DNA of 64,000 nt from an uncultured Bacteroidota bacterium (GTDB lineage: Bacteria > Bacteroidota > Bacteroidia > Flavobacteriales > Flavobacteriaceae): assembly GCA_902620455.1 (NCBI GenBank), contig CACNIG010000005.1, positions 53,643 to 117,642 on the forward strand. The letters run 5' to 3'. The number at the start of each line of letters is the position of its first letter. Within the stretch, counting starts at the first letter, position 1. Under the pieces are notes generated by a model that worked only from the letters and a program-made list of their open reading frames with translations, did no database searches and was not told where the DNA came from. Of this stretch, positions 52,901-61,567 are shown one piece after another. Both the position numbers and the translations under genes were made by a program.

Positions 52901-53023
52901 GTGAATCAAAAAAAACAAAAAAATAGTATTGCAATAAAGGTTGCAAAAAGAATTTTAATTAGTTTCTTTATTGTCATTATGATAGTTGTATCACTTTTTT
53001 ATTTATTAGGATTATTACGATAA
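52901..53023 (+). CDS. Possible 40-residue membrane peptide
   Basis: GTG start at 52901, basic N-terminus (NQKKQKNSIAIKVAKR), one hydrophobic helix (about 19-37) and a TAA 18 bases before the cupin gene. Composition is typical of small single-span proteins, but a chance frame in AT-rich DNA is possible. Apart from this, the 241-base gap shows nothing else to me. Confidence 0.35.
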   Translation: MNQKKQKNSIAIKVAKRILISFFIVIMIVVSLFYLLGLLR

Positions 53024-53041
53024 AAATTTAAAAATTAAAAA

Positions 53042-53353
53042 ATGAATATTAAAGAATTAAATTCAAATGAAATTATGCCAGGCTTTCACGGAAGAATTAT
53101 ACATGGCTCAGACTTTACTTGGGCATATTGGGAAATTGAAAAAGGGGCTAGCTTACCGGAACATAATCATATAAATGAACAATTAATGCATGTCATTGAA
53201 GGTGAATTTGAATTTACAATTGATGGTAAGAAAAATATTTGTACTAAGGGATCAACCTTTCTAATACCATCTAATGTTCCTCACTCAGGAAGAGCTTTAA
53301 GCCAGTGTATAATAATGGATGTTTTTAGTCCAAAAAGAGATGACTTAGCATGA
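53042..53353 (+). CDS. Cupin-domain protein, KdgF-like
   Basis: 103-residue single-domain cupin. Metal ligands are visible as H41, H43 and Q47 in PEHNHINEQ and H81 in NVPHSG. The end, DVFSPKRDDL, resembles KdgF, which opens the ring of unsaturated uronate monomers released by pectate or alginate lyases. That function is inferred from motif layout and from the SDR neighbour, with which it overlaps by 4 bases. No lyase or SusC/SusD pair is present in the window. Confidence 0.78.
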   Translation: MNIKELNSNEIMPGFHGRIIHGSDFTWAYWEIEKGASLPEHNHINEQLMHVIEGEFEFTIDGKKNICTKGSTFLIPSNVPHSGRALSQCIIMDVFSPKRDDLA

Positions 53354-54129
53354 AAATAGATTTAACAGGAAAAAAAGCTTTGGTAGGAGGAAGCAGTAAA
53401 GGTATTGGACTAGGTATTGCAACTGAACTAGCAAATTCTGGGGCAAGTGTTTGCCTTATGGCAAGAAATGAATCTAGACTAAAAGAAATTGTTGCACAAC
53501 TCCCCAGCTCAAATAATCATAGTTATTTAGTTGTTGATTTTTCAAAATTTGAAGATTTTAAAATTAAAATTGAAGAATATGTTAAAAATAATAAGGTAGA
53601 TATTCTAATTAATAACACACAGGGACCTCCTGCAGGAAATTCCTTATCAAAAAATATTGATTCTTATCAAGAAGCATTTGATTTGTTATTTAAAAGTGTT
53701 GTTCATACTACATCATTAGTTATTCCTGGGATGCAGAAAAATAAATGGGGAAGAATAATTAATGTTACCTCAGTTTCAGTGAAGGAGCCTTTAAATTATC
53801 TTGTTTTATCAAATAGTATAAGATCTGCTGTAGTTGCATGGGCAAAGAGTCTATCTGTAGACCTTGGTCCCGATGGAATTACAGTTAATTCAATTTTAAC
53901 CGGATATTTCGACACTGAGAGAATTAAAGAATTAAATAAAGAAAAATCAAAGTCATTGAATATTTCAGAAGCTGAAGTCCTTGATAAAATGAAGTCATTA
54001 GTTCCTGCTTCACGTCTTGGAAGACCCGAGGAATATGGGTATTTGGTCTCTTTTCTTAGTTCAGATAATGCAGCATATATCAATGGAGCTTCAATACCAA
54101 TTGATGGAGGTTTGCTAAAATCTTATTAA
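53350..54129 (+). CDS. Short-chain dehydrogenase/reductase-like protein with altered active site
   Basis: 259-residue Rossmann protein of the SDR type. The cofactor motif GGSSKGIGLGIA is at about residues 13-24 and NNTQGPP replaces the usual NNAG. The catalytic Tyr-x-x-x-Lys is missing: where YSASK normally stands the sequence is SNSIR, followed by the usual helix (SAVVAWAKSLSVDLGPDGI). The conserved Ser in NVTSVS is retained. Other members of this SDR branch also lack the pair, so it may use a different mechanism or have another role. It is translationally coupled to the KdgF-like cupin. Confidence 0.85.
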   Translation: MKIDLTGKKALVGGSSKGIGLGIATELANSGASVCLMARNESRLKEIVAQLPSSNNHSYLVVDFSKFEDFKIKIEEYVKNNKVDILINNTQGPPAGNSLSKNIDSYQEAFDLLFKSVVHTTSLVIPGMQKNKWGRIINVTSVSVKEPLNYLVLSNSIRSAVVAWAKSLSVDLGPDGITVNSILTGYFDTERIKELNKEKSKSLNISEAEVLDKMKSLVPASRLGRPEEYGYLVSFLSSDNAAYINGASIPIDGGLLKSY

Positions 54130-54152
54130 ATACCCACTCAGGGAGCGGGTAT
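54130..54152. terminator. Convergent hairpin between the SDR and NTF2-like genes
   Basis: ATACCC and GGGTAT pair around an inner CTC/GAG stem with an A-C mismatch. It begins at the end of the SDR gene and ends just before the stop of the opposite gene. Neither side has a long T run, so it is a weak or factor-assisted terminator. Confidence 0.55.
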
Positions 54153-54157
54153 CAAGT

Positions 54158-54643
54158 TTAGTTTTGTGAAGCGGCATAAGCAGCAGCTTCATTTTGCTCG
54201 GCATATTCACTGTAATAGGCCTGTAAGATTGCAATCTTACCATCTTCCCATTTATAATCAAAGTGACCTCTATTTGAGTATTCCTCACCGGTTGTTTTGC
54301 CAGTTCCTTTCCATGTAAACCAAGCATTAGACCAAATGTCACCACTTGTAAAATAATTAGTGTGAACATATAAATCTTCTATTGTTATGTTATCATACAA
54401 TACATCATGATGAGCTTGAAATCCTTGCATTAAATTTTCATAGCCTGTAAATTCTAGATTATTAATTCTGGTAATTACCTCATCAGTATAAAAATCTGAT
54501 ACATCAAAATCATTTTCTACATATTTTTCAATAAGAAATTTGATATTTGAGCTTAGTTCATCATCAACTTTAACAACTGCATGATTTGTCTCATTACAGC
54601 TCATTAAAAGTATGCTGAACATAATTATATATATATATTTCAT
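54158..54643 (-). CDS. NTF2/SnoaL-like lipoprotein
   Basis: 161 residues. Signal peptide with lipobox LMSC (Cys 16) anchors it to the envelope. The rest has the alpha+beta cone layout of the SnoaL/DUF4440 group: a helix with IKFLIEKYVENDF, then DFYTDEVITRI, a GFQAHHDVLYDN helix and the final strands WSNAWFTWKGTGKTTG and GHFDYKWEDGKIAILQAYYSE. Such domains bind small hydrophobic ligands or have mild isomerase activity. Function here unknown. Confidence 0.72.
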   Translation of the reverse strand: MKYIYIIMFSILLMSCNETNHAVVKVDDELSSNIKFLIEKYVENDFDVSDFYTDEVITRINNLEFTGYENLMQGFQAHHDVLYDNITIEDLYVHTNYFTSGDIWSNAWFTWKGTGKTTGEEYSNRGHFDYKWEDGKIAILQAYYSEYAEQNEAAAYAASQN

Positions 54644-54686
54644 TTTAATTGATTTAAGATTAATGATCTAAAATAATACAATCTTA

Positions 54687-55484
54687 TTAAATATCATCAT
54701 ATCTTCCGGGAGCGAGTAATCCACTAACTAACCTAAAAACTGAATGAGGTATAATTTTCAATAGGAATACAATTACTTTCCATGTTTTTGTAGGTACGGA
54801 GACCTTTTTCCCTTTAAACATTGCATCAACTCCTTCTTGTGCAATTCTTTTTGCACTTTTCTTTAAAAAACCTGGAACACTGTCCATTTCAGCTTGAACG
54901 CCACTGGCTGTGTGAAAGTTTGTTACTGTATAACCTGGACAAACTGCTGTTGAGGAAATACCGTATTTATTGTAAAAACTTAATGACTCACTAAATCTAT
55001 TCATAAATGTTTTAACAGGCCCATAAAGAGACTGAAGAGATGAAGCTGGAGCATATGCAGCAACTGATGATACAATCATGATCTTTCCTCCACCATTTGA
55101 AATCATATCATTGATATATTTTTTAGTAAGAGCAATAACTGAGGTTCCAAGAACTCTTAAGCATTTTTCTTCATCTTCTAACGAATTTTCATGAAATGCA
55201 TTTGGCAAAGCATATCCTGCATTATTGATAAGTATATTTACATTGTATTTTTTCTGACTTGTATATTCATAGATTTCATTAGGGGAATTAATCAGGGTTA
55301 AATCTGAGGGAAAAAAATCACAATCTATGTTGTATTCATTAGCTAATTCTGATGATAAACTATCTAATCTATCTTTAGTTCTTGCTACTAATATTAAGTT
55401 GTATCCTCTTTTTGCAAGATCTTTTGAAATCTCAAGTCCTATTCCTGAAGTTGCGCCTGTCACTAAAGCATAAGAATTTTTCAT
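54687..55484 (-). CDS. Short-chain dehydrogenase/reductase
   Basis: 265-residue classical-type SDR. Cofactor motif TGATSGIGLEIS (about 8-19), NNAGYA near 88, catalytic Ser in IVSSVAAYAPASS and an intact Tyr-x-x-x-Lys (YGPVK, about 154-158). The C-terminal FRLVSGLLAPGRYDDI tail resembles membrane-associated short-chain reductases such as those acting on lipids or sterol-like substrates. The start is the ATG 40 bases from rlmN, which reads the other way. Confidence 0.87.
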   Translation of the reverse strand: MKNSYALVTGATSGIGLEISKDLAKRGYNLILVARTKDRLDSLSSELANEYNIDCDFFPSDLTLINSPNEIYEYTSQKKYNVNILINNAGYALPNAFHENSLEDEEKCLRVLGTSVIALTKKYINDMISNGGGKIMIVSSVAAYAPASSLQSLYGPVKTFMNRFSESLSFYNKYGISSTAVCPGYTVTNFHTASGVQAEMDSVPGFLKKSAKRIAQEGVDAMFKGKKVSVPTKTWKVIVFLLKIIPHSVFRLVSGLLAPGRYDDI

Positions 55485-55524
55485 ATCTGCAAATCTAACT
55501 AATTAGTTTAATTTTACTGTCGAA

Positions 55525-56553
55525 ATGAAAATTGATATTAGAGGTTTATCGGAAGATCAAATAATTGAATTCTTTGAGAAAAAAGGGTTTGACTCATATA
55601 GGGGAAGACAAGTTTATGAATGGATTTGGAGAAAATCCTGTTACTCATTTGATGAGATGACAAATATATCAAAAGATCTAAGGGATGTTCTAGATAATCA
55701 TTTTGTTATAAATCATATTCAGGTAGATAAAATTCAAAAAAGCTTTGATGGGACAATAAAAAATGCAGTAAAGCTTCATGATGATCATACAGTTGAATCT
55801 GTTCTTATTCCAACTGATGATAGAACTACGGCATGTGTCTCCTCTCAAGTTGGATGTAGCCTTGATTGTAAATTCTGTGCTACATCAAAATTAAAAAGAA
55901 TGAGAAATCTTAATCCTGATGAGATATATGACCAGGTAGTAACAATTAATGATCAGAGTTTAAAATATTTTAACAGACCACTTTCAAATATTGTTTATAT
56001 GGGGATGGGGGAGCCTTTAATGAACTACAATAATTTAATTAAATCAATAGAAAAAATTTCTTCTGACAAAGGTCTTAATATGTCTCAAAAGAGAATTGTT
56101 GTATCAACATCTGGTATTCCTAAAATGATTAAAAAATTAGCTGATGAAAACCTAAAAGTTAACCTAGCACTTTCTCTTCACTCAGCGATTGAGGAGACAA
56201 GAAATAAAATAATGCCATTTTCTAAAAAGTTTTCATTAGAAGAAATCAAAAATTCTTTGATTTATTGGTATTCAAAGACTAAAAGGAAAATAACTTTTGA
56301 GTATATAGTTTGGAAAGATATTAACGATAGCATCGAGCATATTAATGCTTTAGTCAATTATTGTAAATCAATTCCTTCAAAAGTAAACCTAATTGAATAT
56401 AACTCAATAGGTGATCAGAATTTCGAATCAGCCAATCAAAATATGATTAATTTATACAAAGAGTTATTAGAAAAAAATAAAATAACTGTAACGGTTAGAA
56501 GGTCTCGAGGTAAAGATATAGATGCGGCTTGTGGTCAACTTGCCAACAAGTAG
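55525..56553 (+). CDS. rlmN: 23S rRNA (adenine(2503)-C(2))-methyltransferase / tRNA A37 methylase
   Basis: Radical SAM enzyme methylating A2503 of 23S rRNA. 342 residues. The 4Fe-4S motif Cys-x3-Cys-x2-Cys is C111-C115-C118 (CSLDCKFC), and a C-terminal Cys in DAACGQL serves as the methyl-carrying residue. Other family marks: GRQVYEWIWRK near residue 28 and VYMGMGEPLMNYNN. It is convergent with the S8 peptidase gene (4-base gap). Confidence 0.94.
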   Translation: MKIDIRGLSEDQIIEFFEKKGFDSYRGRQVYEWIWRKSCYSFDEMTNISKDLRDVLDNHFVINHIQVDKIQKSFDGTIKNAVKLHDDHTVESVLIPTDDRTTACVSSQVGCSLDCKFCATSKLKRMRNLNPDEIYDQVVTINDQSLKYFNRPLSNIVYMGMGEPLMNYNNLIKSIEKISSDKGLNMSQKRIVVSTSGIPKMIKKLADENLKVNLALSLHSAIEETRNKIMPFSKKFSLEEIKNSLIYWYSKTKRKITFEYIVWKDINDSIEHINALVNYCKSIPSKVNLIEYNSIGDQNFESANQNMINLYKELLEKNKITVTVRRSRGKDIDAACGQLANK

Positions 56554-56557
56554 TTAT

Positions 56558-58129
56558 CTATTTCCTCTTACTTTTTGAGGCAAGAATTAAGGCATTGTAT
56601 GCATTAACTAGTTTTCCAGACTTTGAATACTCTTTAAATTGTTTATTTTCTCCAAGGTTCCCAATTTTTAAGTCTACTTCTATGCCTGATTCCAAAATAA
56701 TTTCTTTTACTTTTTTTGCTGATAATTTTGGAAAATATGACATTATAAGTGAAGCAACTCCTGCCACAACTGGTGATGACATAGATGTTCCATCTTGAGA
56801 TTTATATTTATTATTTGGCATTGTTGAGTAAATATCAACACCAGGTGCAAAAATATCTACATTAATTTTACCATAGTTTGAAAAATAAGCGGTGAAACTT
56901 TCATTTAAATTAATACTTGACGCTCCAACTTTGATAAAGGTGTCAGAGAACTCATCTTTGTTAAAAAATTGATCATTAGGATAATTATCATTAGATAATG
57001 AATCTAAGTCCTTAGATTCATTTCCAGCACCAGCAATAAATAATACATCATTTTCTGAGGCGTATCTAATCGCATCAATAACCCATTCGGGGTTTGATGA
57101 AAAATATTTACCAAAACTTCCATTTATTATTTTTGCTCCGTTATCTACAGCATATCTTATTGCTAAAGCTACGTCCTTATCATATTCATCACCGTTTGGC
57201 ACAGCTCTTAACACCATAATTTTAGCTAGATTATTTATTCCTTTATTACCTTTTGTATTTTGTCTATTGGCAGCTATTATTCCCGATACATGAGTAGAAT
57301 GAGATTCACTTTCTTTTATGTTTCTTACATCTGAATCACCATAATTTGTATCATTAATATCATATATATTATCATCTGTTGTTCTACCATTGAAGTCAAT
57401 ATTAAAATGATAATTAATAAAATCATTGTACTGTTCTATACCTTCATTCAAATACTCTTTTGTATAACCATAAAAGTCAAAATCTGTATAAATATTTTTA
57501 GCACGAATTAATTTCTCGTTTTCTGTTATGATATTATTAACATCTTCAATGTTAAATTCATCTTTGTCTAGATGATCTGATAAAAGATCTATTGATTCCT
57601 CAAGAAGCTGAACGTAGTAATTTAAAATATCTAGTTGCTCATTAGATCTTTTTATTTCTTTCTTGATTTCAGCTTCAACTTGGTCATATTTTCTATTGTT
57701 AACCTTATTATCTCTTAATATTCTTGTCATATCTCTAGTCTCATTGTATGAAGACCCTAAATAATTCCAACCGTTTATGTCATCTATGTATCCATTGTTA
57801 TCATCGTCTTTTCCATTTATTTTTTCATCTTTATTAATCCAAATGTTATTTGATAAACTTTCATGATCAATATCTAAGCCTGTATCAATAACTGCAACTA
57901 TTACTTCTTTACCTTTCATGCCTTTAAGAAGCTCATCATATGCTCTTTCAACACTTGTCCCAGGAATTGAATCAATTTCAGGATCAAGATTATGCCAATT
58001 ATTGAGATCAATTTTTGAAGAAACTACAGAATGTTCATAGGATTTTAGTGATGAATAATCATTTAAAAATTTTGGCGAAGAGCATGAAAAGCCAAATATT
58101 AATATGGCCAATAAAAATATTTTTTTCAT
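56558..58129 (-). CDS. Subtilisin-like S8 serine peptidase, lipoprotein
   Basis: 523 residues. Lipobox FSC (Cys 16) follows the signal peptide. Catalytic triad: D82 in AVIDTG, H280 in HSTHVSGI, S449 in GTSMSSP, with oxyanion N370 in AGAGNES. Between the Asp and His there is a long segment of nearly 200 residues, containing a calcium-like DDDNNGYIDD stretch (108-117) and a helical, charged part (about 140-240). Such inserts occur in Bacteroidetes S8 enzymes. A surface peptidase is expected. Confidence 0.9.
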   Translation of the reverse strand: MKKIFLLAILIFGFSCSSPKFLNDYSSLKSYEHSVVSSKIDLNNWHNLDPEIDSIPGTSVERAYDELLKGMKGKEVIVAVIDTGLDIDHESLSNNIWINKDEKINGKDDDNNGYIDDINGWNYLGSSYNETRDMTRILRDNKVNNRKYDQVEAEIKKEIKRSNEQLDILNYYVQLLEESIDLLSDHLDKDEFNIEDVNNIITENEKLIRAKNIYTDFDFYGYTKEYLNEGIEQYNDFINYHFNIDFNGRTTDDNIYDINDTNYGDSDVRNIKESESHSTHVSGIIAANRQNTKGNKGINNLAKIMVLRAVPNGDEYDKDVALAIRYAVDNGAKIINGSFGKYFSSNPEWVIDAIRYASENDVLFIAGAGNESKDLDSLSNDNYPNDQFFNKDEFSDTFIKVGASSINLNESFTAYFSNYGKINVDIFAPGVDIYSTMPNNKYKSQDGTSMSSPVVAGVASLIMSYFPKLSAKKVKEIILESGIEVDLKIGNLGENKQFKEYSKSGKLVNAYNALILASKSKRK

Positions 58130-58285
58130 TTATGAATCTATATGGTTTAATCTTTCCTTTAACTTATTAAGTTTTAATTTTCTCCACCATGCTTTGTTTT
58201 CTTCATTCTGAGATTCAGCTCTGTGAATTTTTTTGTTAAGCTTATTTATCTTTTTTTTTAGATATGATTTATCCATTTTTTTCAT
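58130..58285 (-). CDS. Small basic protein, 51 residues
   Basis: ATG at 58285, ending one base before the S8 peptidase start (58129). Very lysine-rich, with a predicted amphipathic helix and a Trp pair (AWWRKLKLNKLKERL). A basic, helical small protein may bind nucleic acid or ribosome; no family is recognised. Its tight packing next to the peptidase gene supports real coding. Confidence 0.5.
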   Translation of the reverse strand: MKKMDKSYLKKKINKLNKKIHRAESQNEENKAWWRKLKLNKLKERLNHIDS

Positions 58286-58315
58286 ACCAATAAGTTACAA
58301 AAATGAATTTAAATT

Positions 58316-58672
58316 TTAACGAGATTTTCTATTATCAATAAAACTTTTGATAAAAATAATCATTGCAATTGCTGACGTTGTGATCATTAAGATAACTCTA
58401 ATTAATCCAACCCCACCTCTTTCAACAACACCTGGCAATACTTGGACAACTAATGCAAGTAAAATCAATAGTGTAAATAAGACTACTAAATGAGCTGATA
58501 ACTTTACAAGCTTTTCATTTGTGAGCATTGTTCCTAGAAGAAGTAATATGACTCCAAAAACAGCAGGAATTAGGGCAGTGAATGAATCGGTGTCAACATA
58601 ACCCCAAGCTGACATTGAGATAAGTGCAATTGAATTTATTAAATTAACTTTTTGAATACTTTTAATTTCCAT
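58316..58672 (-). CDS. Membrane protein, four helices
   Basis: 118 residues from the ATG at 58672 (a TTG at 58696 would add eight). Four hydrophobic helices and a basic tail (FIDNRKSR). No domain recognised. It follows the DoxX-like gene by 53 bases in the same direction, so it may belong to that unit. Confidence 0.6.
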   Translation of the reverse strand: MEIKSIQKVNLINSIALISMSAWGYVDTDSFTALIPAVFGVILLLLGTMLTNEKLVKLSAHLVVLFTLLILLALVVQVLPGVVERGGVGLIRVILMITTSAIAMIIFIKSFIDNRKSR

Positions 58673-58725
58673 TTTAATAGGTATTAATTTGCCCAAATAT
58701 ATTATATACTATAATAGGGGTAAAA

Positions 58726-59103
58726 TTATTTAGCAGGTTTCTTTGAAGAGTAAGCTATGATAAGGCAGCTTAGCAGCATTACTGTTGCGGGCATGGATTT
58801 AATGAGTTCATCACCAACGCTGAAATGCATATATATCGCAACTAACATCATTAAGCCAATTCCAGAAGCTGAAAAGAATCTCAATTTTTTTAAGTAAAGG
58901 CTAAGTATAAGAAGAACAGCAAGCCCTACTTTAATAATGCCAATAGTTAAAAAATAGTCTCCAAGACCGTATACAACAAATTCATCCATGAGACTACCAG
59001 CATCACCTCCTCTGTAAGCTGTTGCTTTACCTGACCTAAAAAGCCATACATTAATAACAGTCAACCCTACAATTAAAGACAATATTTTACTTAACAATTT
59101 CAA
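58726..59103 (-). CDS. DoxX-like membrane protein
   Basis: 125 residues, four helices, with the DoxX-like layout of an N-terminal helix followed by a polar, charged loop (FRSGKATAYRGGDAGSLM) and three helices. DoxX-like proteins are linked to redox or thiol stress in membranes, but the biochemical role is unclear. Its ATG lies inside the end of the TIM-barrel gene (4-base overlap), so the two genes work together. Confidence 0.68.
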   Translation of the reverse strand: MKLLSKILSLIVGLTVINVWLFRSGKATAYRGGDAGSLMDEFVVYGLGDYFLTIGIIKVGLAVLLILSLYLKKLRFFSASGIGLMMLVAIYMHFSVGDELIKSMPATVMLLSCLIIAYSSKKPAK

Positions 59104-60173
59104 GATATATTACTCCAAGATTTAAAAATTAGTTTTTTTGCCATTTTAATTGCTTCGATTGGATCCAAACCTGGATTATCAATAAAACTTTGTTGTTCAA
59201 TACCAATATAACCATTATAATTGGATTTTCTAACAACATCCAACATTTTAGAATAATCAATATCTAGATCATCTCCATTTTCGTCAAAACCAGTAATTTT
59301 TGCACTAAGCCCTTTTGCATAGGGTAGCAATTTACTAATACCCTCATACATGTCATTGTATTTTTCACATGAATTGAAATACGAACTGTTGGTTTTTTTC
59401 TGTTTATCAGCAGACTCACCATTAATTAATGATTCAATCTCCTCTCTTGATCTTCTTCCTCTTCTGGACTTGAAAGATTCACACCAATTTCCAAAGTCAG
59501 GAAGTGTACCGGTATTATCAAATTCAACTTTATCTAAAACATTTATAATGTAATCTGCATTTGCAGCATAACTTATGCCATTTGCAGTATAAGTGGTGTG
59601 ATTTTCAACAATGACATTTACATCAAGTGGTTTGGCATACTCACATAATTTATTGAGACTTTCAATAGAATTATTTGTCCAATCGTCAAGAGTACCATCG
59701 CTATCTAGATTTACTCTTATTGAGTGGCATCCCATTTCACTGGCACAATCAATCCATTTTTTATGATTTGAAACAGAATTGCTATTGAAATTTTTATCTT
59801 TGTTCGCAAGATTACCTTCTCCATCGACCATAATCAACAAGTTTTTAAGACCAAGGTCATCCGATCTCATTTTGGATTCTTGAGCCATTTTCTTTGCTTC
59901 TTTCAGTCCAAATTTGTTATCTGAATCAAAAAACCCTCCCTTGTACATAGCTGCTAAATACTCTAAACCTTCAAATCCAAGGTCATAAGAGACCTTTGCG
60001 AAGCTGTAAGGATCAAAATCTTTATTTGACATCATTAGAGGATACAAAGAAAATTGAGCCAGAGACAATTTATAGGGAAAATTAATAGAATTTAAGTATG
60101 ATTTTGAAAAACCCATTGAACTTAATCCAAGTGATGAAATTAAAATATTATTAATGAATTTTCTTCTTTTCAA
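59100..60173 (-). CDS. Exported sugar phosphate isomerase/epimerase-like TIM-barrel protein
   Basis: 357 residues. Starts MKRRKFINNI followed by a hydrophobic stretch, a twin-arginine-like signal. It has the xylose isomerase-like TIM barrel, with acidic and histidine residues in VENHTTY, PDFGNWC, KGLSAKI and IGIEQQSF as likely metal ligands. The substrate is unknown. A second exported protein of this fold is at 2164-3123. It is followed by the DoxX-like gene, with a 4-base overlap. Confidence 0.78.
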   Translation of the reverse strand: MKRRKFINNILISSLGLSSMGFSKSYLNSINFPYKLSLAQFSLYPLMMSNKDFDPYSFAKVSYDLGFEGLEYLAAMYKGGFFDSDNKFGLKEAKKMAQESKMRSDDLGLKNLLIMVDGEGNLANKDKNFNSNSVSNHKKWIDCASEMGCHSIRVNLDSDGTLDDWTNNSIESLNKLCEYAKPLDVNVIVENHTTYTANGISYAANADYIINVLDKVEFDNTGTLPDFGNWCESFKSRRGRRSREEIESLINGESADKQKKTNSSYFNSCEKYNDMYEGISKLLPYAKGLSAKITGFDENGDDLDIDYSKMLDVVRKSNYNGYIGIEQQSFIDNPGLDPIEAIKMAKKLIFKSWSNIS

Positions 60174-60269
60174 AGCATTGTATTTACTTGTAAACTTAAC
60201 AAAAATTATATTTTTTTAGAAAGAAGTAAAAAAAAAATACAAATCAGTTATTTTATAAGAAAAAAATTA

Positions 60270-60277
60270 TAAATTTG
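60270..60277 (+). promoter_or_regulatory. Predicted -7 box of tuf
   Basis: TAAATTTG, an exact TAnnTTTG match, in the 136-base gap upstream of tuf. The start point would be near 60284, about 25 bases before the ATG. No TTG occurs at the exact -33 distance. The upstream part of the gap is A/T-rich (runs of A and T), typical of a strong promoter's upstream element. Confidence 0.5.
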
Positions 60278-60309
60278 CAGCTCGTAAAAAACAAGAAAAA
60301 AATACTGTT

Positions 60310-61497
60310 ATGGCTAAAGAAACTTTTGATAGATCGAAACCTCACTTAAATATTGGTACAATCGGTCACGTCGATCACGGTAAAACTACTCTTACAGCTG
60401 CAATTACTAAAGTACTAGCTGATGCTGGATACTCAGAAGCAAGAAGCTTTGACTCAATTGATAATGCACCTGAAGAGAAAGAACGTGGTATTACAATAAA
60501 CACATCTCATGTTGAATATCAAACTGCTAACCGTCACTACGCTCATGTAGATTGTCCAGGTCACGCTGATTATGTTAAAAACATGGTAACTGGTGCTGCT
60601 CAAATGGATGGTGCCATTCTGGTTGTTGCTGCAACTGATGGTCCAATGCCTCAAACTAGAGAACACATTTTATTAGGAAGACAAGTTGGTGTACCAAGAA
60701 TTGTTGCTTTTTTGAACAAAGCAGACATGGTCGATGATGCTGAGCTTCTTGAACTAGTTGAAATGGAAGTTAGAGATTTACTTTCTTTTTATGACTATGA
60801 TGGAGATAATACTCCAGTAGTCCTTGGTTCTGCTCTTGGAGCTCTTAATGGTGAGCAAAAATGGGTTGACAGTGTAATGAAGTTGATGGAGGGTGTTGAT
60901 AGCTGGATTGAGCTTCCTAAAAGAGATATTGATAAAGATTTTCTAATGCCAATTGAAGATGTATTCTCTATTACTGGTAGAGGTACTGTAGCAACTGGTA
61001 GAATTGAATCTGGTATTGCAAACTCAGGTGATGAGGTTGATATCATCGGCATGGGTGCTGAAAAGCTAAAATCTACAATAACAGGTATCGAGATGTTTAG
61101 AAAAATTCTTGACAAAGGAGAAGCTGGAGATAATGCTGGTATTCTTCTAAGAGGTATTGAAAAAACTGATATTTCAAGAGGTATGGTTATTTGTAAGCCA
61201 GGCTCTGTTACTCCTCACTCTAAGTTTAAAGCTGAGGTGTATATCTTGAAAAAAGAAGAAGGTGGTCGTCATACTCCATTCCACAACAATTATCGCCCTC
61301 AGTTCTATGTCAGAACTACAGATGTTACAGGTAATATTGTGCTTCCAAGTGGTGTAGAGATGGTGATGCCAGGTGACAACTTAACAATTGATGTTGAGTT
61401 AATATCACCTATTGCGCTAAATGTTGGTTTAAGATTTGCAATCCGTGAAGGTGGAAGAACCGTCGGTGCAGGTCAGGTGACTGAACTTTTAGACTAG
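60310..61497 (+). CDS. tuf: Elongation factor Tu
   Basis: Delivers aminoacyl-tRNA to the ribosome as a GTPase. 395 residues. G1 is GHVDHGKTT (residues about 17-25), G3 DCPGHADY, G4 NKADM (Ala for the common Cys), and the C-terminal domains 2 and 3 are complete, ending AGQVTELLD. It is followed by tRNA-Trp, secE and nusG. Confidence 0.98.
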   Translation: MAKETFDRSKPHLNIGTIGHVDHGKTTLTAAITKVLADAGYSEARSFDSIDNAPEEKERGITINTSHVEYQTANRHYAHVDCPGHADYVKNMVTGAAQMDGAILVVAATDGPMPQTREHILLGRQVGVPRIVAFLNKADMVDDAELLELVEMEVRDLLSFYDYDGDNTPVVLGSALGALNGEQKWVDSVMKLMEGVDSWIELPKRDIDKDFLMPIEDVFSITGRGTVATGRIESGIANSGDEVDIIGMGAEKLKSTITGIEMFRKILDKGEAGDNAGILLRGIEKTDISRGMVICKPGSVTPHSKFKAEVYILKKEEGGRHTPFHNNYRPQFYVRTTDVTGNIVLPSGVEMVMPGDNLTIDVELISPIALNVGLRFAIREGGRTVGAGQVTELLD

Positions 61498-61520
61498 TAA
61501 AACAAAGTTTAATTAACTCT

Positions 61521-61554
61521 AAGGGTGTCTTGCATTTTATGTTTGATACCTTTT
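61521..61554 (+). terminator. Possible weak terminator after tuf
   Basis: AAGGGTGTC (61521-61529) can pair with GATACCTTT (61545-61553), with two G-T pairs and a loop of about 15 bases. A short T run follows. It lies in the 70-base gap before tRNA-Trp. Confidence 0.35.
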
Positions 61555-61567
61555 GTGTAAAATATAA

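Noticed and set aside
54115..54369. 84-codon frame on the minus strand overlapping the NTF2-like gene
   Set aside because: Shadow of the lipoprotein gene in another frame.
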